From positions 1 to 64,000 of the forward strand of contig NZ_JACADR010000004.1 in assembly GCF_016106005.1 (NCBI RefSeq): 64,000 nucleotides of DNA, written 5' to 3'. The notes under the pieces were generated by a model that was not told the DNA's origin, did not search any database, and saw only the letters and a list, made by a program, of their open reading frames with translations. Source of the stretch: Roseomonas rosulenta. Its GTDB lineage: Bacteria; Pseudomonadota; Alphaproteobacteria; Acetobacterales; Acetobacteraceae. Of this stretch, positions 42,067-51,469 are shown one piece after another (within the stretch, counting starts at the first letter, position 1; every line of letters starts with the position of its first letter). The position numbers and the translations under genes were made by a program.

Positions 42067-44463
42067 TCAGAACTGCAGGAGGTCGGTGGGCACGAGCGGA
42101 GCCCGCACGCGGAGGCCGCGGAATGCCCGCGCGCGCCTGTCACGATCGCGCTCGAAGTTCCGGTTCAACAGGTTGTCCGAGAACCGCCGGACGGACCCGA
42201 CGTATTCGTGGTTGGCTTCCGCCCATGCCTTCCAGGACGCGAAGAGCGTGGCCGTGGGCTCGACAGAGCTCGGCACACGCTCGCAGCATTCCTCCATCCA
42301 GCGCCCGAGAGCGTCCTCCGCCTCGAAGTATTCCTCGGTGGCGGCCAGCACCGTGGCCGGCGCGCGCAGCCCTGCGCGCTGCCACTCGAGGCAGCCCTGC
42401 AGGGCCCAGGCGAGGATGCCGTCGCGCTCGGCCAGCAGCCGCTCCGGCAGGCGCTTGTCGCGCTGGGCCGGCGGGATGGTGACCGTGAAGGGCACCATGT
42501 GCAGCCGGCGCCGCATAGCCTCGTCGACGTTGCGGATGGCGGGCTTATGGTTGCCGGCGACCAGCAGCTTGAACTGCGGGGTGAACTCGAAGAAGTCCTG
42601 CCGCATGAAGCGCGCGGTGATGCGGTCGCCGCCGGTCAGCGCCTTGAGCTTGCTCTCCGCCCAGCGGCTGCCCTGCTCGGTCTCGATGGAGGTGACGATG
42701 CGGGCGCCGCGCAGCCCCGCCATGTCGGTCGGGTGGCGTTCCCCGGTGGTCGCCATGAACATGTCCATCGGCGCGACGGTGGCGTAGTCGCCGAGAATGG
42801 CGGTCAGCGTGTTGGCGAAGACCGACTTCCCGTTCGCCCCCGTGCCGTAGAGGAAGAACAGCGCGTGCTCGGTGGTCACACCGGTCAGGCAGTAGCCGAC
42901 GACGCGGCGGAGGTAGGCCTGCAGCTCGGCGTCGCCGCCGGTGACCTGCGCCAGGAAGGCGAGCCAGGTCGGGCAATCGCCCGTGGGCGCCGCGGTGGTA
43001 ATCTTCGTCATGTGCAGGGCACGGTCGTGCGGCGCGACGGTGCCGGCGCGCAGGTCGACCACCCCGGCGGGCGTGTTCAGCAGCCAGGGATCGCGATCCC
43101 AGACCTCGGTGGTGGTGGCGTGGCGGCGATCGGCGCGTGCCAGCCGCTCGACCGCGGCGACGGTCGAGGCCTGCGACAGCTTCGCGCGCACCTTGGTGCT
43201 GTTGGCCCGGTTCGCCGCCGTCCGGCAGATCCGCCGCGCCAGGTCGAAGGCGCGCAGCGTTCCCTCGCGCTCCCAGCGCGTGCCGGTCCAGGTCAGCCAG
43301 GCGCCCCACAGGGCGACGTGGCGCCAATCCTCGGCATGGAGGTCGCTGAAGGCGGCGGCCAGCGCGTCCTCGGTGAACTCCACGGGGATGGGCTCGTCAT
43401 CGCCGCCACCGGCGTCACCGGAGCCATCCCCCGCTGCCGCGGCAGTGTCCTGGGCGGCGGCCTCCGCGCCCTGCCGCGCCGCGTCGCGCCGCCACAGCTG
43501 CTCGGCCTCGTGGCGCAGCCGGTCCTCCGGCCAGGGCGGATCGATGCGCGCGGTGTTGTAGGCGAGGATCTCCTGCCAGGCCTGGGCGGGGGTGGTGTGG
43601 CCCTCGCGGCAGCGGCGGATCCAGTAGCCGATCACCCGCGACAGCGCGTCGAAGCGCGTGGTGCCGTCGACGCCGCCCTCGCGGATGCGCTGCCCGAACA
43701 GGGCGGTGACATCACCGCGCAGTTCCCCGGCGCCGTTGAAGTCCATTGGATCGGTGGGCGCGACGTCGGGCAGCACGCCGGTTTCGCCCGGCATAGGCGG
43801 CATGGCGACGACCGCCTCGGCGAGGTCGGTCAGGTCACGATCGGGGCCGCCCGAGGCGAGCACCTCCACCAGGCGGGGCGTGCCCTTGCCGTGCACCGTG
43901 CCGGCGACACGGATGGGCTGGTGCGCAGACCGGAAGGCGGGATCTCCGCCGACCTTGACCGCGATGGCGTGCCGCAGCCGGCAGACGGTGGCGAGGTCGG
44001 GCCCCTCGGCGGGTTCCGTCAGCCGCCAGTAGAGGTGCAGCTTGCGCAGGCCCTCCGCCGTCACGCCGCCGGAGGCGACCTCGAGGCTCGGCACGCCGAG
44101 ATGCTGCAGCAGGTGCGCCCGCTTGGCGGCGATGTCGCCATGGTCGAGATCGACCAGCACGGTCTGCATCTGGACCACATGCTCGGCCCGCGCCTCGCCC
44201 GGCGCCGCCACCGTGCCGGGGATGACGTAGAGGGCCATGCCGCTGTCCGCTGCCCAGCGCGCCTGTACCGTCAGCTTGGCGGCCAGCTCGCCATCGGCGG
44301 GGAGAAACGGCGTGTGCGGCGCGCGGTCCGGCCCGCCTTTCTCGGCGAGGGCGCGGACGGCGACGAAGCCCTCGCAATAGCCGAACAGCGCCTCGGCATA
44401 GGCCGCGACCATGGCGGCGTTGGGCACGATGGGCATGGGCGGCTCCACCTCCGCCGCACTCAT
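42067..44463 (-). CDS. P4-type primase-helicase (phage/plasmid primase)
   Basis: About 798 residues. The N-terminal part has a RepB/D5-type primase-like region (VLVDLDHGDIAAKRAHLL, then YWRLTEPAEGPDLATVCRLR). The C-terminal P4-family SF3 helicase has Walker A FLYGTGANGKSVFANTL at about residue 541 and downstream LVAGNHKPAIRNVDEAMRRR. Such proteins prime and unwind at phage or satellite origins. ATG at 44463 overlaps the nuclease stop (ATGA). The inverted repeat at 41922 lies just beyond its stop. Confidence 0.85.
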   Translation of the reverse strand: MSAAEVEPPMPIVPNAAMVAAYAEALFGYCEGFVAVRALAEKGGPDRAPHTPFLPADGELAAKLTVQARWAADSGMALYVIPGTVAAPGEARAEHVVQMQTVLVDLDHGDIAAKRAHLLQHLGVPSLEVASGGVTAEGLRKLHLYWRLTEPAEGPDLATVCRLRHAIAVKVGGDPAFRSAHQPIRVAGTVHGKGTPRLVEVLASGGPDRDLTDLAEAVVAMPPMPGETGVLPDVAPTDPMDFNGAGELRGDVTALFGQRIREGGVDGTTRFDALSRVIGYWIRRCREGHTTPAQAWQEILAYNTARIDPPWPEDRLRHEAEQLWRRDAARQGAEAAAQDTAAAAGDGSGDAGGGDDEPIPVEFTEDALAAAFSDLHAEDWRHVALWGAWLTWTGTRWEREGTLRAFDLARRICRTAANRANSTKVRAKLSQASTVAAVERLARADRRHATTTEVWDRDPWLLNTPAGVVDLRAGTVAPHDRALHMTKITTAAPTGDCPTWLAFLAQVTGGDAELQAYLRRVVGYCLTGVTTEHALFFLYGTGANGKSVFANTLTAILGDYATVAPMDMFMATTGERHPTDMAGLRGARIVTSIETEQGSRWAESKLKALTGGDRITARFMRQDFFEFTPQFKLLVAGNHKPAIRNVDEAMRRRLHMVPFTVTIPPAQRDKRLPERLLAERDGILAWALQGCLEWQRAGLRAPATVLAATEEYFEAEDALGRWMEECCERVPSSVEPTATLFASWKAWAEANHEYVGSVRRFSDNLLNRNFERDRDRRARAFRGLRVRAPLVPTDLLQF

Positions 44464-45224
44464 GCCCAGCACCGCGACTGCCAGGGGCAACGGGCGCATT
44501 CGAAGTGTCCCGGCTCGGCCGAGATCCGCGGCAGCCATTCGCCGGCATCGCAGGCCTGCAGGACACGGACCGCCTTGTCGCTGGTCGCCTGCGCCAGCGC
44601 CGCGTCGAACGGCACCAGCTCGTGGTGCAGTTCGGCGGTGTCCTTGTTCACCGCGGTGAACAGCGCCGGGGTTTGGGCGAGGCCCATATAGGCCTGGTAG
44701 AGCGCGATCTGCGCGGCGTAGACCGGCTTGGCGGCGGCGACCCCGCGGCGGACGATCTCCTTCCAGTTCCGCGCGTTGGCCGACTTGCACTCCCACAGCG
44801 CGGGCGCGGCGACCAGGCTCGCGGCCTCGGGCGGCGCTCCCACCACGACGCCGTCGATGTGCCCCTGGATCCTTCCATTGGCGACGGAGAAGCCGAACTG
44901 CTCGCCGTCACGCCCGCGGGTCCGGATGTCGAAGCCGGCACGGCGCAGCCAGCCGATCGCCAGGTCCTCGAAGACATGCCCCACCGCGAAGATCCGCAGC
45001 GTCTGCCCCGAGAAGCCGGTGTCGGGATCGCGCGGCAGGTCGAGGTGCTCGTACTGCAGGCGGCGGGCGCAGGGATCGCCGAGGCGCGAGCCGCCGAGAT
45101 AGTCGCGCCGCGGCCGGGAGCCGTTCTCCGCCACCAGCGCGATGTCGATCAGCGCGTTGATCGCCTCGGCGGTGGTGGGTGGCTTCGGACGGTGGTTGAA
45201 GTCAAGCGGGATGACGTTGGTCAC
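44460..45224 (-). CDS. PD-(D/E)XK nuclease, Cas4-like
   Basis: A 254-residue protein. The active site includes IQGHIDGVVVG (Asp) and ALWECKSANARNW (E-x-K). A Cys in GDPCARRLQYEH and a C-terminal FECARCPWQSRCW give the four-Cys layout of iron-sulfur Cas4/AddB nucleases. It probably processes DNA ends for recombination or replication. In the phage replication operon. Confidence 0.8.
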   Translation of the reverse strand: MTNVIPLDFNHRPKPPTTAEAINALIDIALVAENGSRPRRDYLGGSRLGDPCARRLQYEHLDLPRDPDTGFSGQTLRIFAVGHVFEDLAIGWLRRAGFDIRTRGRDGEQFGFSVANGRIQGHIDGVVVGAPPEAASLVAAPALWECKSANARNWKEIVRRGVAAAKPVYAAQIALYQAYMGLAQTPALFTAVNKDTAELHHELVPFDAALAQATSDKAVRVLQACDAGEWLPRISAEPGHFECARCPWQSRCWA

Positions 45225-45589
45225 AGCGGGATCTCCGGCTCTCCGGGCCCGGCGACGGCCCGCATGGCGTCCTGGAAGCCGCCGATGGCGACTTCGATCA
45301 GCGTCAGCACCTGCTCGGCGGTCAGGGCGTTGAGCGGCGTGGTCCAGCCGATCTCGGCCATGACCTCGGCGACCGGCTTGAGGGCGGCGCGCATGCCAGC
45401 GCGCTCCTGTTCGGTGAGGTCAACCAAGGCGGGCGACCTCCCGGCCAAGCGTGTCCAGAAGCCCTGGCACGCCATGCAGCAGAAGGAGGCCGAGGGCCGT
45501 GGCGGCATCGCCTGCCTCGGGTCGACCCAGCCATAGCCACGCGCGCGCCGCCGGCAGAGCGCGCAGAGCGAGGACGGGGCGGGCCGCAT
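45221..45589 (-). CDS. Hypothetical phage protein with Cys-rich N-terminus
   Basis: A 122-residue protein. N-terminal Cys pairs CALCRRRARG and FCCMACQGFWTRLAG suggest a zinc finger, and a helical end VLTLIEVAIGGFQDAMRAVA follows. Similar to DUF6511 proteins of alphaproteobacterial phages. Overlaps the preceding helicase end by position (ATTCAT) and the following nuclease start by 4 bases. Confidence 0.6.
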   Translation of the reverse strand: MRPAPSSLCALCRRRARGYGWVDPRQAMPPRPSASFCCMACQGFWTRLAGRSPALVDLTEQERAGMRAALKPVAEVMAEIGWTTPLNALTAEQVLTLIEVAIGGFQDAMRAVAGPGEPEIPL

Positions 45590-47275
45590 TCATGCCGCCC
45601 TCCCCATCCGCTCGCCGAGCACCGCCGCGGTGATGGCGGCGCGGTTCCACAGGAAGTTCAGCCGGCAGTTGGCGGCGTATTTCGACAGGCCGAAGTCGAG
45701 CGCCGGATTGCTGTCACCGGCGCGGGCCAGGAGCTCCCGCTGCCGTGCCGTCGCCGGATGCGACAACCACAGCCGGCTCTTGCCGGCGGCGAGGCTGGTC
45801 TCCGCCTGGCGCAGGAAGTCGTCGGCGCTGGCCAGCACCTGGGTGCGGTCGCCGACATCGATGTGGCGCAGCCGGCCGAGCTTCGCCTTGCCGACGGCGT
45901 GCCAGTGCTGCCCGTCGAAGAATACGCCGGCCCAGGCCTCGAAGCCGGAGGCCATCATCGACTGGCCGTCACCATGCATGTCCCACCACCGGAAGGGCGA
46001 GCGGTCGAGCAGGTCGATCTCGGTCAGCTGGAAGCGCTTGAGCGGGGTCTTGTCGCGGAAGGCGCGCTGCCAGACATGCCCGCAGAAGGGGCAGGCGACG
46101 GTGCCCATCGGCACCTCCGCGTCGCAGCTCGGGCAGATCTTGTAGGGCGGCTCGCCGGGCTCCTCCTCGTCCTCCTCCGGCAGGGTGCCGTCGCCCTCGA
46201 TGGAACCATGCCGCTGCGCCGCTCCGGCGAAGTCGAGCACGATGCAGTCCGTCTTGATGACGCCGGGGAAGCGCTCGGGATCCACCTTGCGCAGCCCGCG
46301 CCCGATCGCCTGGATGAAGGTGCCGCGGTGGAGCATCGGGCGCAGGATGGCGATGCAGCCGACCGGCTGGCTGTCGAACCCCTCGGTCAGCACCATGCAG
46401 TTGGTGATGACCTGCACCTCGCCGCGATCGAACCGGGCCAGAAGGTCAGCGCGCTCCTTGCCGGGCATCTCGCCGGTGACGGTGGCGGCGGTGATGCCGG
46501 CGTCGCGGAAGGCGGCGGCGACCGCCTCGGCATGGGCGACCGTGGCGCAGAAGACGATGGTGCGCCGGTCGGCCGCGTGGTCCCGCCAATGCTCGACCAC
46601 CGCCTCGTTCAGCACCGCCCGGTTCAGCACCTTGGCCGCGGCGTCCATGTCGAAATCGGCGCCGGCGGTGCCGAGATGGTCGAGCGCGTCGGCGACCCCG
46701 AGGTCGAGGGTCAGGGTCCGGGGCGGGACCAGGATGCCCTGGGCGATCAGCGCCGAGATCGGCAGGTGGTAGGCGATGTTGGAAAAGGTCTTGCGCAGGC
46801 TGCGGCGATCGCCGCGTTCCGGGGTGGCGGAGAGGCCGAGCAGCTTCACGCCCGGGTTGGTGGCGCGCGCGGCGGCGATGATCGCCTGGTAGCTGTCGGC
46901 GGCGACGCGGTGGCATTCGTCGATGACGAGATGCGAGACCTGCCCCATGCGGGCACGGCGGTTGGCACGGGCCAGGGTCTGCACGCTGCCGAACACGATC
47001 TGGCCGGACCAGTCATCGCGCTCGGCCTTGACTACCGAGGCCGGCAGGCCGGCGACGCGGCCGATGGTGGTGCGGTTTTGCTCGATCAGCTCATCGGTGT
47101 GCTGCAGCACGAGGAAGCGGGCGTCGGGCTGCGCCGCGGCCTCCTCGTTGATGTAGAAGCCGGCCACGGCGGTCTTGCCGGCCCCAACGGGCAGGGCGAC
47201 CAGCGTGTTGCCGTGCTCGGCCGTCTTGGCGCGGGCGGCGGCGACCGCCGCCCGCTGGTAGGGACGAGGGATCAT
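45590..47275 (-). CDS. DEAD/DEAH-type helicase with zinc ribbon
   Basis: A 561-residue protein. Walker A in LVALPVGAGKTAVAGF, the DECH box in VIDECHRVAADSYQA, SAT in LGLSATPERGDR, and the C-terminal helicase part with QAIGRGLRKVD. A zinc ribbon CPSCDAEVPMGTVACPFCGH follows, then a unique C-terminal region. The SSL2/UvsW-like enzyme probably remodels replication or recombination forks. Central part of the replication operon. Confidence 0.85.
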   Translation of the reverse strand: MIPRPYQRAAVAAARAKTAEHGNTLVALPVGAGKTAVAGFYINEEAAAQPDARFLVLQHTDELIEQNRTTIGRVAGLPASVVKAERDDWSGQIVFGSVQTLARANRRARMGQVSHLVIDECHRVAADSYQAIIAAARATNPGVKLLGLSATPERGDRRSLRKTFSNIAYHLPISALIAQGILVPPRTLTLDLGVADALDHLGTAGADFDMDAAAKVLNRAVLNEAVVEHWRDHAADRRTIVFCATVAHAEAVAAAFRDAGITAATVTGEMPGKERADLLARFDRGEVQVITNCMVLTEGFDSQPVGCIAILRPMLHRGTFIQAIGRGLRKVDPERFPGVIKTDCIVLDFAGAAQRHGSIEGDGTLPEEDEEEPGEPPYKICPSCDAEVPMGTVACPFCGHVWQRAFRDKTPLKRFQLTEIDLLDRSPFRWWDMHGDGQSMMASGFEAWAGVFFDGQHWHAVGKAKLGRLRHIDVGDRTQVLASADDFLRQAETSLAAGKSRLWLSHPATARQRELLARAGDSNPALDFGLSKYAANCRLNFLWNRAAITAAVLGERMGRAA

Positions 47276-47289
47276 GGCGGCGTCCCCCC

Positions 47290-47958
47290 TCAGCGCGCCC
47301 AGAAGGGCGCGTTGCCGCCGGTGGGCGCACCCGGCGCGCCCTGCGTCCCGGGTGCCGGCGGCGCGGCCCAGGACGGTGCGGTGCCCGCAGGCGTGGCCGC
47401 GGACGACGCCTGCAGCAGGGTGGGCTGCGCCATGGCGGGCGGGTTGCCCATCAGCCGGAGGTAGTCGGCGTGCTCCGGGCCGATCGCCGCGGCGATGACG
47501 TTGCGCCCCTCGTCGCGCGGATCGGCCTTGTCCTTCTCGATCCCGATCTTGGCGACGAACTCGAGACCGTTGAGGTCGCCATAGCCGCGGATGGTGCGCG
47601 CGACGCGGGCGCGGTCGCTGGTATCCTTAGCCGGCACGCCGCGGGCGCTTTCCAGCATGCCGCGGATCAGCGCCCGCCCGCGGTTGGCGTAGGTGTCCTC
47701 GGCACCTTGGCCGCCTTTGCCGCGCAGGCCGATGCGCGTGTAGATGCGGCGCTTGGCGTGGGGCCCCTCCAGCACCACCGCCTCGCAGTTCAGGTACTGC
47801 GCCTCGGAGGTCTTGCTCTGGGTGAGCCAGCCCTCCGGCCCGGCGCCGCCGGGACGGATGGAGAGACGGACCTTCGCGAGCGTGCCGGCCGGCAGCAGGT
47901 CGAAGGCTGCGCTCTGGGCGTCGGCGGTGTTGTAGTCGAGCGGATTCATGCCGGACAT
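47290..47958 (-). CDS. Hypothetical phage protein, possibly single-strand-binding
   Basis: About 222 residues. Beta-rich body AFDLLPAGTLAKVRLSIRPG, YLNCEAVVLEGPHAKRRIYT, then a helical part and a Pro/Ala/Gly-rich tail ending GGNAPFWAR. The single-strand-binding idea comes from its place next to the Sak4-like ATPase and a DUF669-like layout. No catalytic motif. Confidence 0.5.
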   Translation of the reverse strand: MSGMNPLDYNTADAQSAAFDLLPAGTLAKVRLSIRPGGAGPEGWLTQSKTSEAQYLNCEAVVLEGPHAKRRIYTRIGLRGKGGQGAEDTYANRGRALIRGMLESARGVPAKDTSDRARVARTIRGYGDLNGLEFVAKIGIEKDKADPRDEGRNVIAAAIGPEHADYLRLMGNPPAMAQPTLLQASSAATPAGTAPSWAAPPAPGTQGAPGAPTGGNAPFWAR

Positions 47959-47961
47959 GGC

Positions 47962-48885
47962 TCAGCCCTCCGTCGTCGTCGCGGTGGTGTTGGTGATGGC
48001 GGGCTCGACAGGGCCCGTCGGCAGCGGGGTGAACTGCAGCCGCTCGGTGGGCGGCGTCGTCTGCGGGCGGCGGATCTTGTCCATCAGCCGGCCGAGATGC
48101 GGTTCCTCGATCATGCCGAGGCGGCCGCTGCGATCCTTGGCCGGATAGCCGAAGGCGTTCAGCGTCGTGCACACGAAGCCGCGGATCGGCGTCTCGTTCT
48201 CGCGCGGCAGTTCGGCGAGGGTAATGACCTCGTCGACGATGCCGGGCAGCTCGAGGCCGGTCTTGCTGCCCTCGATCTGCAGCGAGAAGTACGGCCGGTT
48301 GAAGTCGTCGAGCTGCTTGTTGAGCAGGCCGACCAGCCAGACATTCTTGCTCGGCGTGTGCTGCAGATGCGTCAGCCAGCCGATCATCTCCTGGCCGAGC
48401 AGGCCGTAGGCGCCGCGGAGATCGGGCTTGCCGTTGCGCTCCGACATCGCCTGCGGCTGGCCCTTGCACCACTGCAAACAGAGCCGCGAGGCGACCGTGA
48501 TGCTGTCCACGAAGATGGTGTCGTACTTCGCCAGCTGGTCGGGGCTGCCGAAGGCGTCGCAGACGCGGGCGTAGTGCGTGACGTCATACGGCTGGTCGGC
48601 GCGCATCGCCGGGTTCGGGCCGCCGATCCAGCAGGCCAGGTCGCGCGCCATCTCCCAGCTGCGCACGCGGACCTCGTCGCCGGGCCAGCCCTGCACGGCG
48701 AGCTCGCCCGCCTCGAGGTTGACGAACAACGTGCGCGTGGCGTCCAGGGTCCAGAGCTGCGACGTCTTGCCGATGCCGGAGATGCCGGTCAGCACGCCCT
48801 TGATGCCGCGCTGCTCGGCGAGACGTTCATCGGCCGTGATGATGCGGAAGCCGCCGGGCGGGGACGAGTTGAAGGGCGCGCTCAC
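47962..48885 (-). CDS. RecA-like ATPase (Sak4-type recombinase)
   Basis: A 307-residue protein. Walker A in GVLTGISGIGKTSQLWTL, Walker B in YDTIFVDSITVASRL, and NVWLVGLLNKQLDDF. Size and layout fit the phage nucleotide-binding/Sak4 family (AAA_24), short RecA homologues for single-strand annealing. The GTG at 48885 overlaps the previous stop by 4 bases. Works probably with the next gene. Confidence 0.75.
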   Translation of the reverse strand: MSAPFNSSPPGGFRIITADERLAEQRGIKGVLTGISGIGKTSQLWTLDATRTLFVNLEAGELAVQGWPGDEVRVRSWEMARDLACWIGGPNPAMRADQPYDVTHYARVCDAFGSPDQLAKYDTIFVDSITVASRLCLQWCKGQPQAMSERNGKPDLRGAYGLLGQEMIGWLTHLQHTPSKNVWLVGLLNKQLDDFNRPYFSLQIEGSKTGLELPGIVDEVITLAELPRENETPIRGFVCTTLNAFGYPAKDRSGRLGMIEEPHLGRLMDKIRRPQTTPPTERLQFTPLPTGPVEPAITNTTATTTEG

Positions 48886-49181
48886 CGGCCGGCCTCCACG
48901 ATGCGCAGCGCGGCATCGACTGCCAGCGCGCTGCCGAGCCCGCCGGCACGGCGCGCTCGATCATGCAGGCGCCGCAGGGCGTAGAGGCGGTCGGTGGCCG
49001 CGTTGTTCTCCGCCGTCAGCGCCTGGATCGCGAAGGCGATGTCGTCGATCGTCGCCTGCACGAGCGGCTTGCTGATCGGGTGACCGAACTCGCCGAAGGT
49101 CTCGGTCTCGATCATGTCGGGCAGCGCCGACAGGCCGTACGCCTGGCGCAGCCGATCGAGCGGCTTGATGGTCCTGAACAT
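48882..49181 (-). CDS. Hypothetical phage protein
   Basis: A 99-residue protein: MFRTIKPLDRLRQAYGLSAL, ETFGEFGHPISKPLVQATID, then helices AFAIQALTAENNAATDRLYA. Helical, with a coiled-coil-like end. First gene of the recombination operon. Not recognised. Confidence 0.55.
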   Translation of the reverse strand: MFRTIKPLDRLRQAYGLSALPDMIETETFGEFGHPISKPLVQATIDDIAFAIQALTAENNAATDRLYALRRLHDRARRAGGLGSALAVDAALRIVEAGR

Positions 49182-49339
49182 GGGAACGTGGCTCCTGTCG
49201 CGTCACGCTCCGTGCCGTCATGGATGGAACTGCCGGGCCCCGACGCGGTCGGAGCGGACCGTCCTGGTATTTCCGCCGCACGGCGGTGTTGCATTCCCAG
49301 GAGGACCCGACAGTGATGCCGGGCGGGGTCAGGAGGTGC

Positions 49340-49543
49340 TCACTGGCCACCCTCCTGAAGCTGAGCCTTCTCGAAGGCTTCAACGTCATCGAGGCGGTAG
49401 ACGACGCGGCCGCCGAGCTTGAGGTAGCGCGGCCCCTGCTTGAGGAAGCGCCACCTTTCGAGCGTCCGCGCGCTGAGATCCCAGCGCGTCGCGAGCTGCC
49501 GCTGATTGAGATGAGTGTCAGCTCGCGCCGTCGTCGTGCGCAT
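49340..49543 (-). CDS. AlpA/excisionase-like HTH protein
   Basis: About 67 residues. Helix-turn-helix of the MerR/HTH_17 type: LNQRQLATRWDLSARTLERW, then LGGRVVYRLDDVEAFEKA. Such small proteins act as excisionases or as activators. ATG at 49543 preferred to the TTG upstream. Between the recombination operon and the sigma-like gene. Confidence 0.75.
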   Translation of the reverse strand: MRTTTARADTHLNQRQLATRWDLSARTLERWRFLKQGPRYLKLGGRVVYRLDDVEAFEKAQLQEGGQ

Positions 49544-49582
49544 CGCCAAGGGCTCCGTCCGATGATGCGTGTCCGTTGCGGG

Positions 49583-50173
49583 TCACGTACCGGCGCGGTT
49601 GGCGAAGTGTCGGGGTCCGGCGAGGTACCCGCCGAGCCCTGCTGCGATGGCCTGGCGCTTGAGGCGCTTCGCGTTCTCGTAGACGGAGGAGCGGTGCAGG
49701 CCGGCCGCCTCGGTGGCGGCAGCGACATTCTCCGACAGCAGGATGTCGCAGCAGCGCCGCAGCGCGGGGGTCAACGATGCGATAAAGCGCGCGACGTCGA
49801 GCCGCAGGGCGTGGGAGTCGCCCGGCGCGGCATCCTCCGGATCGGCGGGCAGCATTTCCGCGATCGTGATGTCGCTGCCCGGCACCACCGGCATGTCGAG
49901 GGGCACCGTCGCCCGCTCCGCCGCGCGGCGGGCCGTCGGACTGGTGAGGGTGGCCACGCGATGCGCGATGACGCGGTGCGCGAAGGTACGGAACGAGGCG
50001 CGTGCCGGATCGAAGGCCTCCATCCGACACCAGAGATCAAGCACCAGATCCTGCTCGAGGTCCTGGGCGTCCATGCCGGGCACGGCATGCTGACGGGCCA
50101 GGCGGCGCGCCGTCGCGCGAATGTGCTTGAGCACGCGGGGGTCGATCCCGTCGTACCGATTGAGATGCTCCAT
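49583..50173 (-). CDS. ECF-type RNA polymerase sigma factor-like protein
   Basis: About 196 residues. It has a sigma region 2-like part (RYDGIDPRVLKHIRATARRL, then DLEQDLVLDLWCRMEAFDPA, ASFRTFAHRVIAHRVATL) and a region 4-like HTH (VAAATEAAGLHRSSVYENAK). DLEQDLVLDLW matches the family. In alphaproteobacterial prophages such a factor may turn on late genes. No anti-sigma gene is next to it. Confidence 0.7.
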   Translation of the reverse strand: MEHLNRYDGIDPRVLKHIRATARRLARQHAVPGMDAQDLEQDLVLDLWCRMEAFDPARASFRTFAHRVIAHRVATLTSPTARRAAERATVPLDMPVVPGSDITIAEMLPADPEDAAPGDSHALRLDVARFIASLTPALRRCCDILLSENVAAATEAAGLHRSSVYENAKRLKRQAIAAGLGGYLAGPRHFANRAGT

Positions 50174-50353
50174 GGGATTTCGCCGTCGATCGAGGACGGG
50201 CTCGCGGCCCGATCGATGGGGACCGGCGAAATTTCGCTGAAGGGGGGCGGATCAGACGCGCGAACGCGCGGCGGCGCAGGCGAAGGCCAGCGGAATCATG
50301 GCGCTAGGGGCGACGAAAAATGTACAGATGGCGGGATCAGGGCCGGTGAAAAT

Positions 50354-51469
50354 TCACCGGCGGCGTCGTTGAGCGAGGCCCCGCAACCATTGCTCCCGTT
50401 CACGCTGAGGGCGTTCGTCGCCGACGACGAAGGCCGCGACGTAGGCACGCTGCTGCACATCCCACGGTATTGGGTCTCCGGCGATCCCGAATGTCTCCTG
50501 CAGATGCCGCGAAAGAGCTTCCTTTTGCTTGCGCACACGAGGGGCGATGGACCCCTCCCTGAACTCGAGGGTTCCGTTCTTCGTCGCGAGCAGCAGGAAG
50601 AAGGTCCAGGCAGCAATGGCCTTTGCGTTCTTGCCGCTCCGCATATCGAAGTCACCGGGATCCATCTGCCGCGCGACTCCTGGCCCGCTGCACACAACCG
50701 TCTCGGTGCTGGTGAAGCGCAGCGTGATCTGGCTCCACGTCGTCCCCGGCGGCAGCGCAACGCGCGGACCGGCCGACGTGGCACCAACGCGGGCCTGGAG
50801 CGCTGTCCGCACGTCGTGGAGGAGGACATCAACAGGCTGGACGAGCCGCAGCCCGTCGGCGCGGTCGATCACGGTGACGTCGTTGAGATGGAGCACCTGG
50901 TGTCCATGCTCCAACAAGCGCACGCGTAATAACGCGGGCAGCGCCGCTGCGGTCGGCGCGAGCACCACACTGCGCTCCGCGGCCAGCCCCCCCTGACGCA
51001 GTTCCTCCTCTACAAGCGGCTCGGTTGGCCCCGGGAGGACCAACAACACCGGTGCTGCGAGGCCCGCGGCGACGCCGTGTTCGCCCACCCGGAGGACGCG
51101 CCCCACGCGTGACTGCCCGGTGGCGGCCTGCACCGCGAGGGCCGCCACGAGATCCTTATGCAGGCGCGCAGCGTCGAGTTCCAGGATGTCCAGGTCCGGC
51201 GGATCGAGATCCACGGGATCGCATCGCCCCGTGACCGACCGGCAGACCGCGCGGAAGGTCCCGGCGGCGTTGCGGATGACGGAGCGCGGGCAGCCATCGC
51301 CGCCGGGAGAGGGACAGTCTATCGCCGTCGCGCGGCGGCCGGTCTTCCGCAAGTAGCGCTGCGCCGCTGGAAACTCGTCCCCGAGGCGCGCCATCCAATC
51401 GCGGCGATCCGTGGCCGCACCAGGGAGCTCATCAAGCGTCTGCCAGAACTGCCGTAGCGGCTTCGTCAT
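50354..51469 (-). CDS. Unrecognised protein B of a two-gene unit
   Basis: A 371-residue protein that I do not recognise. Residues 45-85 hold a possible zinc site (DCPSPGGDGCPRSV, then FRAVCRSVTGRCDPVDLD). The centre is a ligand-binding-like alpha-beta region (LVAALAVQAATGQSRVGRVL). The end has ITLRFTSTETVVCSGPGVAR, then FREGSIAPRVRKQKEALSRH and a helix that could be a winged helix. The start overlaps the end of protein A by 38 bases, so they form an operon. Confidence 0.7.
   Translation of the reverse strand: MTKPLRQFWQTLDELPGAATDRRDWMARLGDEFPAAQRYLRKTGRRATAIDCPSPGGDGCPRSVIRNAAGTFRAVCRSVTGRCDPVDLDPPDLDILELDAARLHKDLVAALAVQAATGQSRVGRVLRVGEHGVAAGLAAPVLLVLPGPTEPLVEEELRQGGLAAERSVVLAPTAAALPALLRVRLLEHGHQVLHLNDVTVIDRADGLRLVQPVDVLLHDVRTALQARVGATSAGPRVALPPGTTWSQITLRFTSTETVVCSGPGVARQMDPGDFDMRSGKNAKAIAAWTFFLLLATKNGTLEFREGSIAPRVRKQKEALSRHLQETFGIAGDPIPWDVQQRAYVAAFVVGDERPQREREQWLRGLAQRRRR

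Noticed and set aside
42049-44691. 880-residue plus-strand frame opposite the primase
   Set aside because: Lies entirely opposite a protein with a Walker A motif and shows no motifs of its own.
45758-47464. 568-residue plus-strand frame opposite the helicase
   Set aside because: Shadow of the helicase gene.
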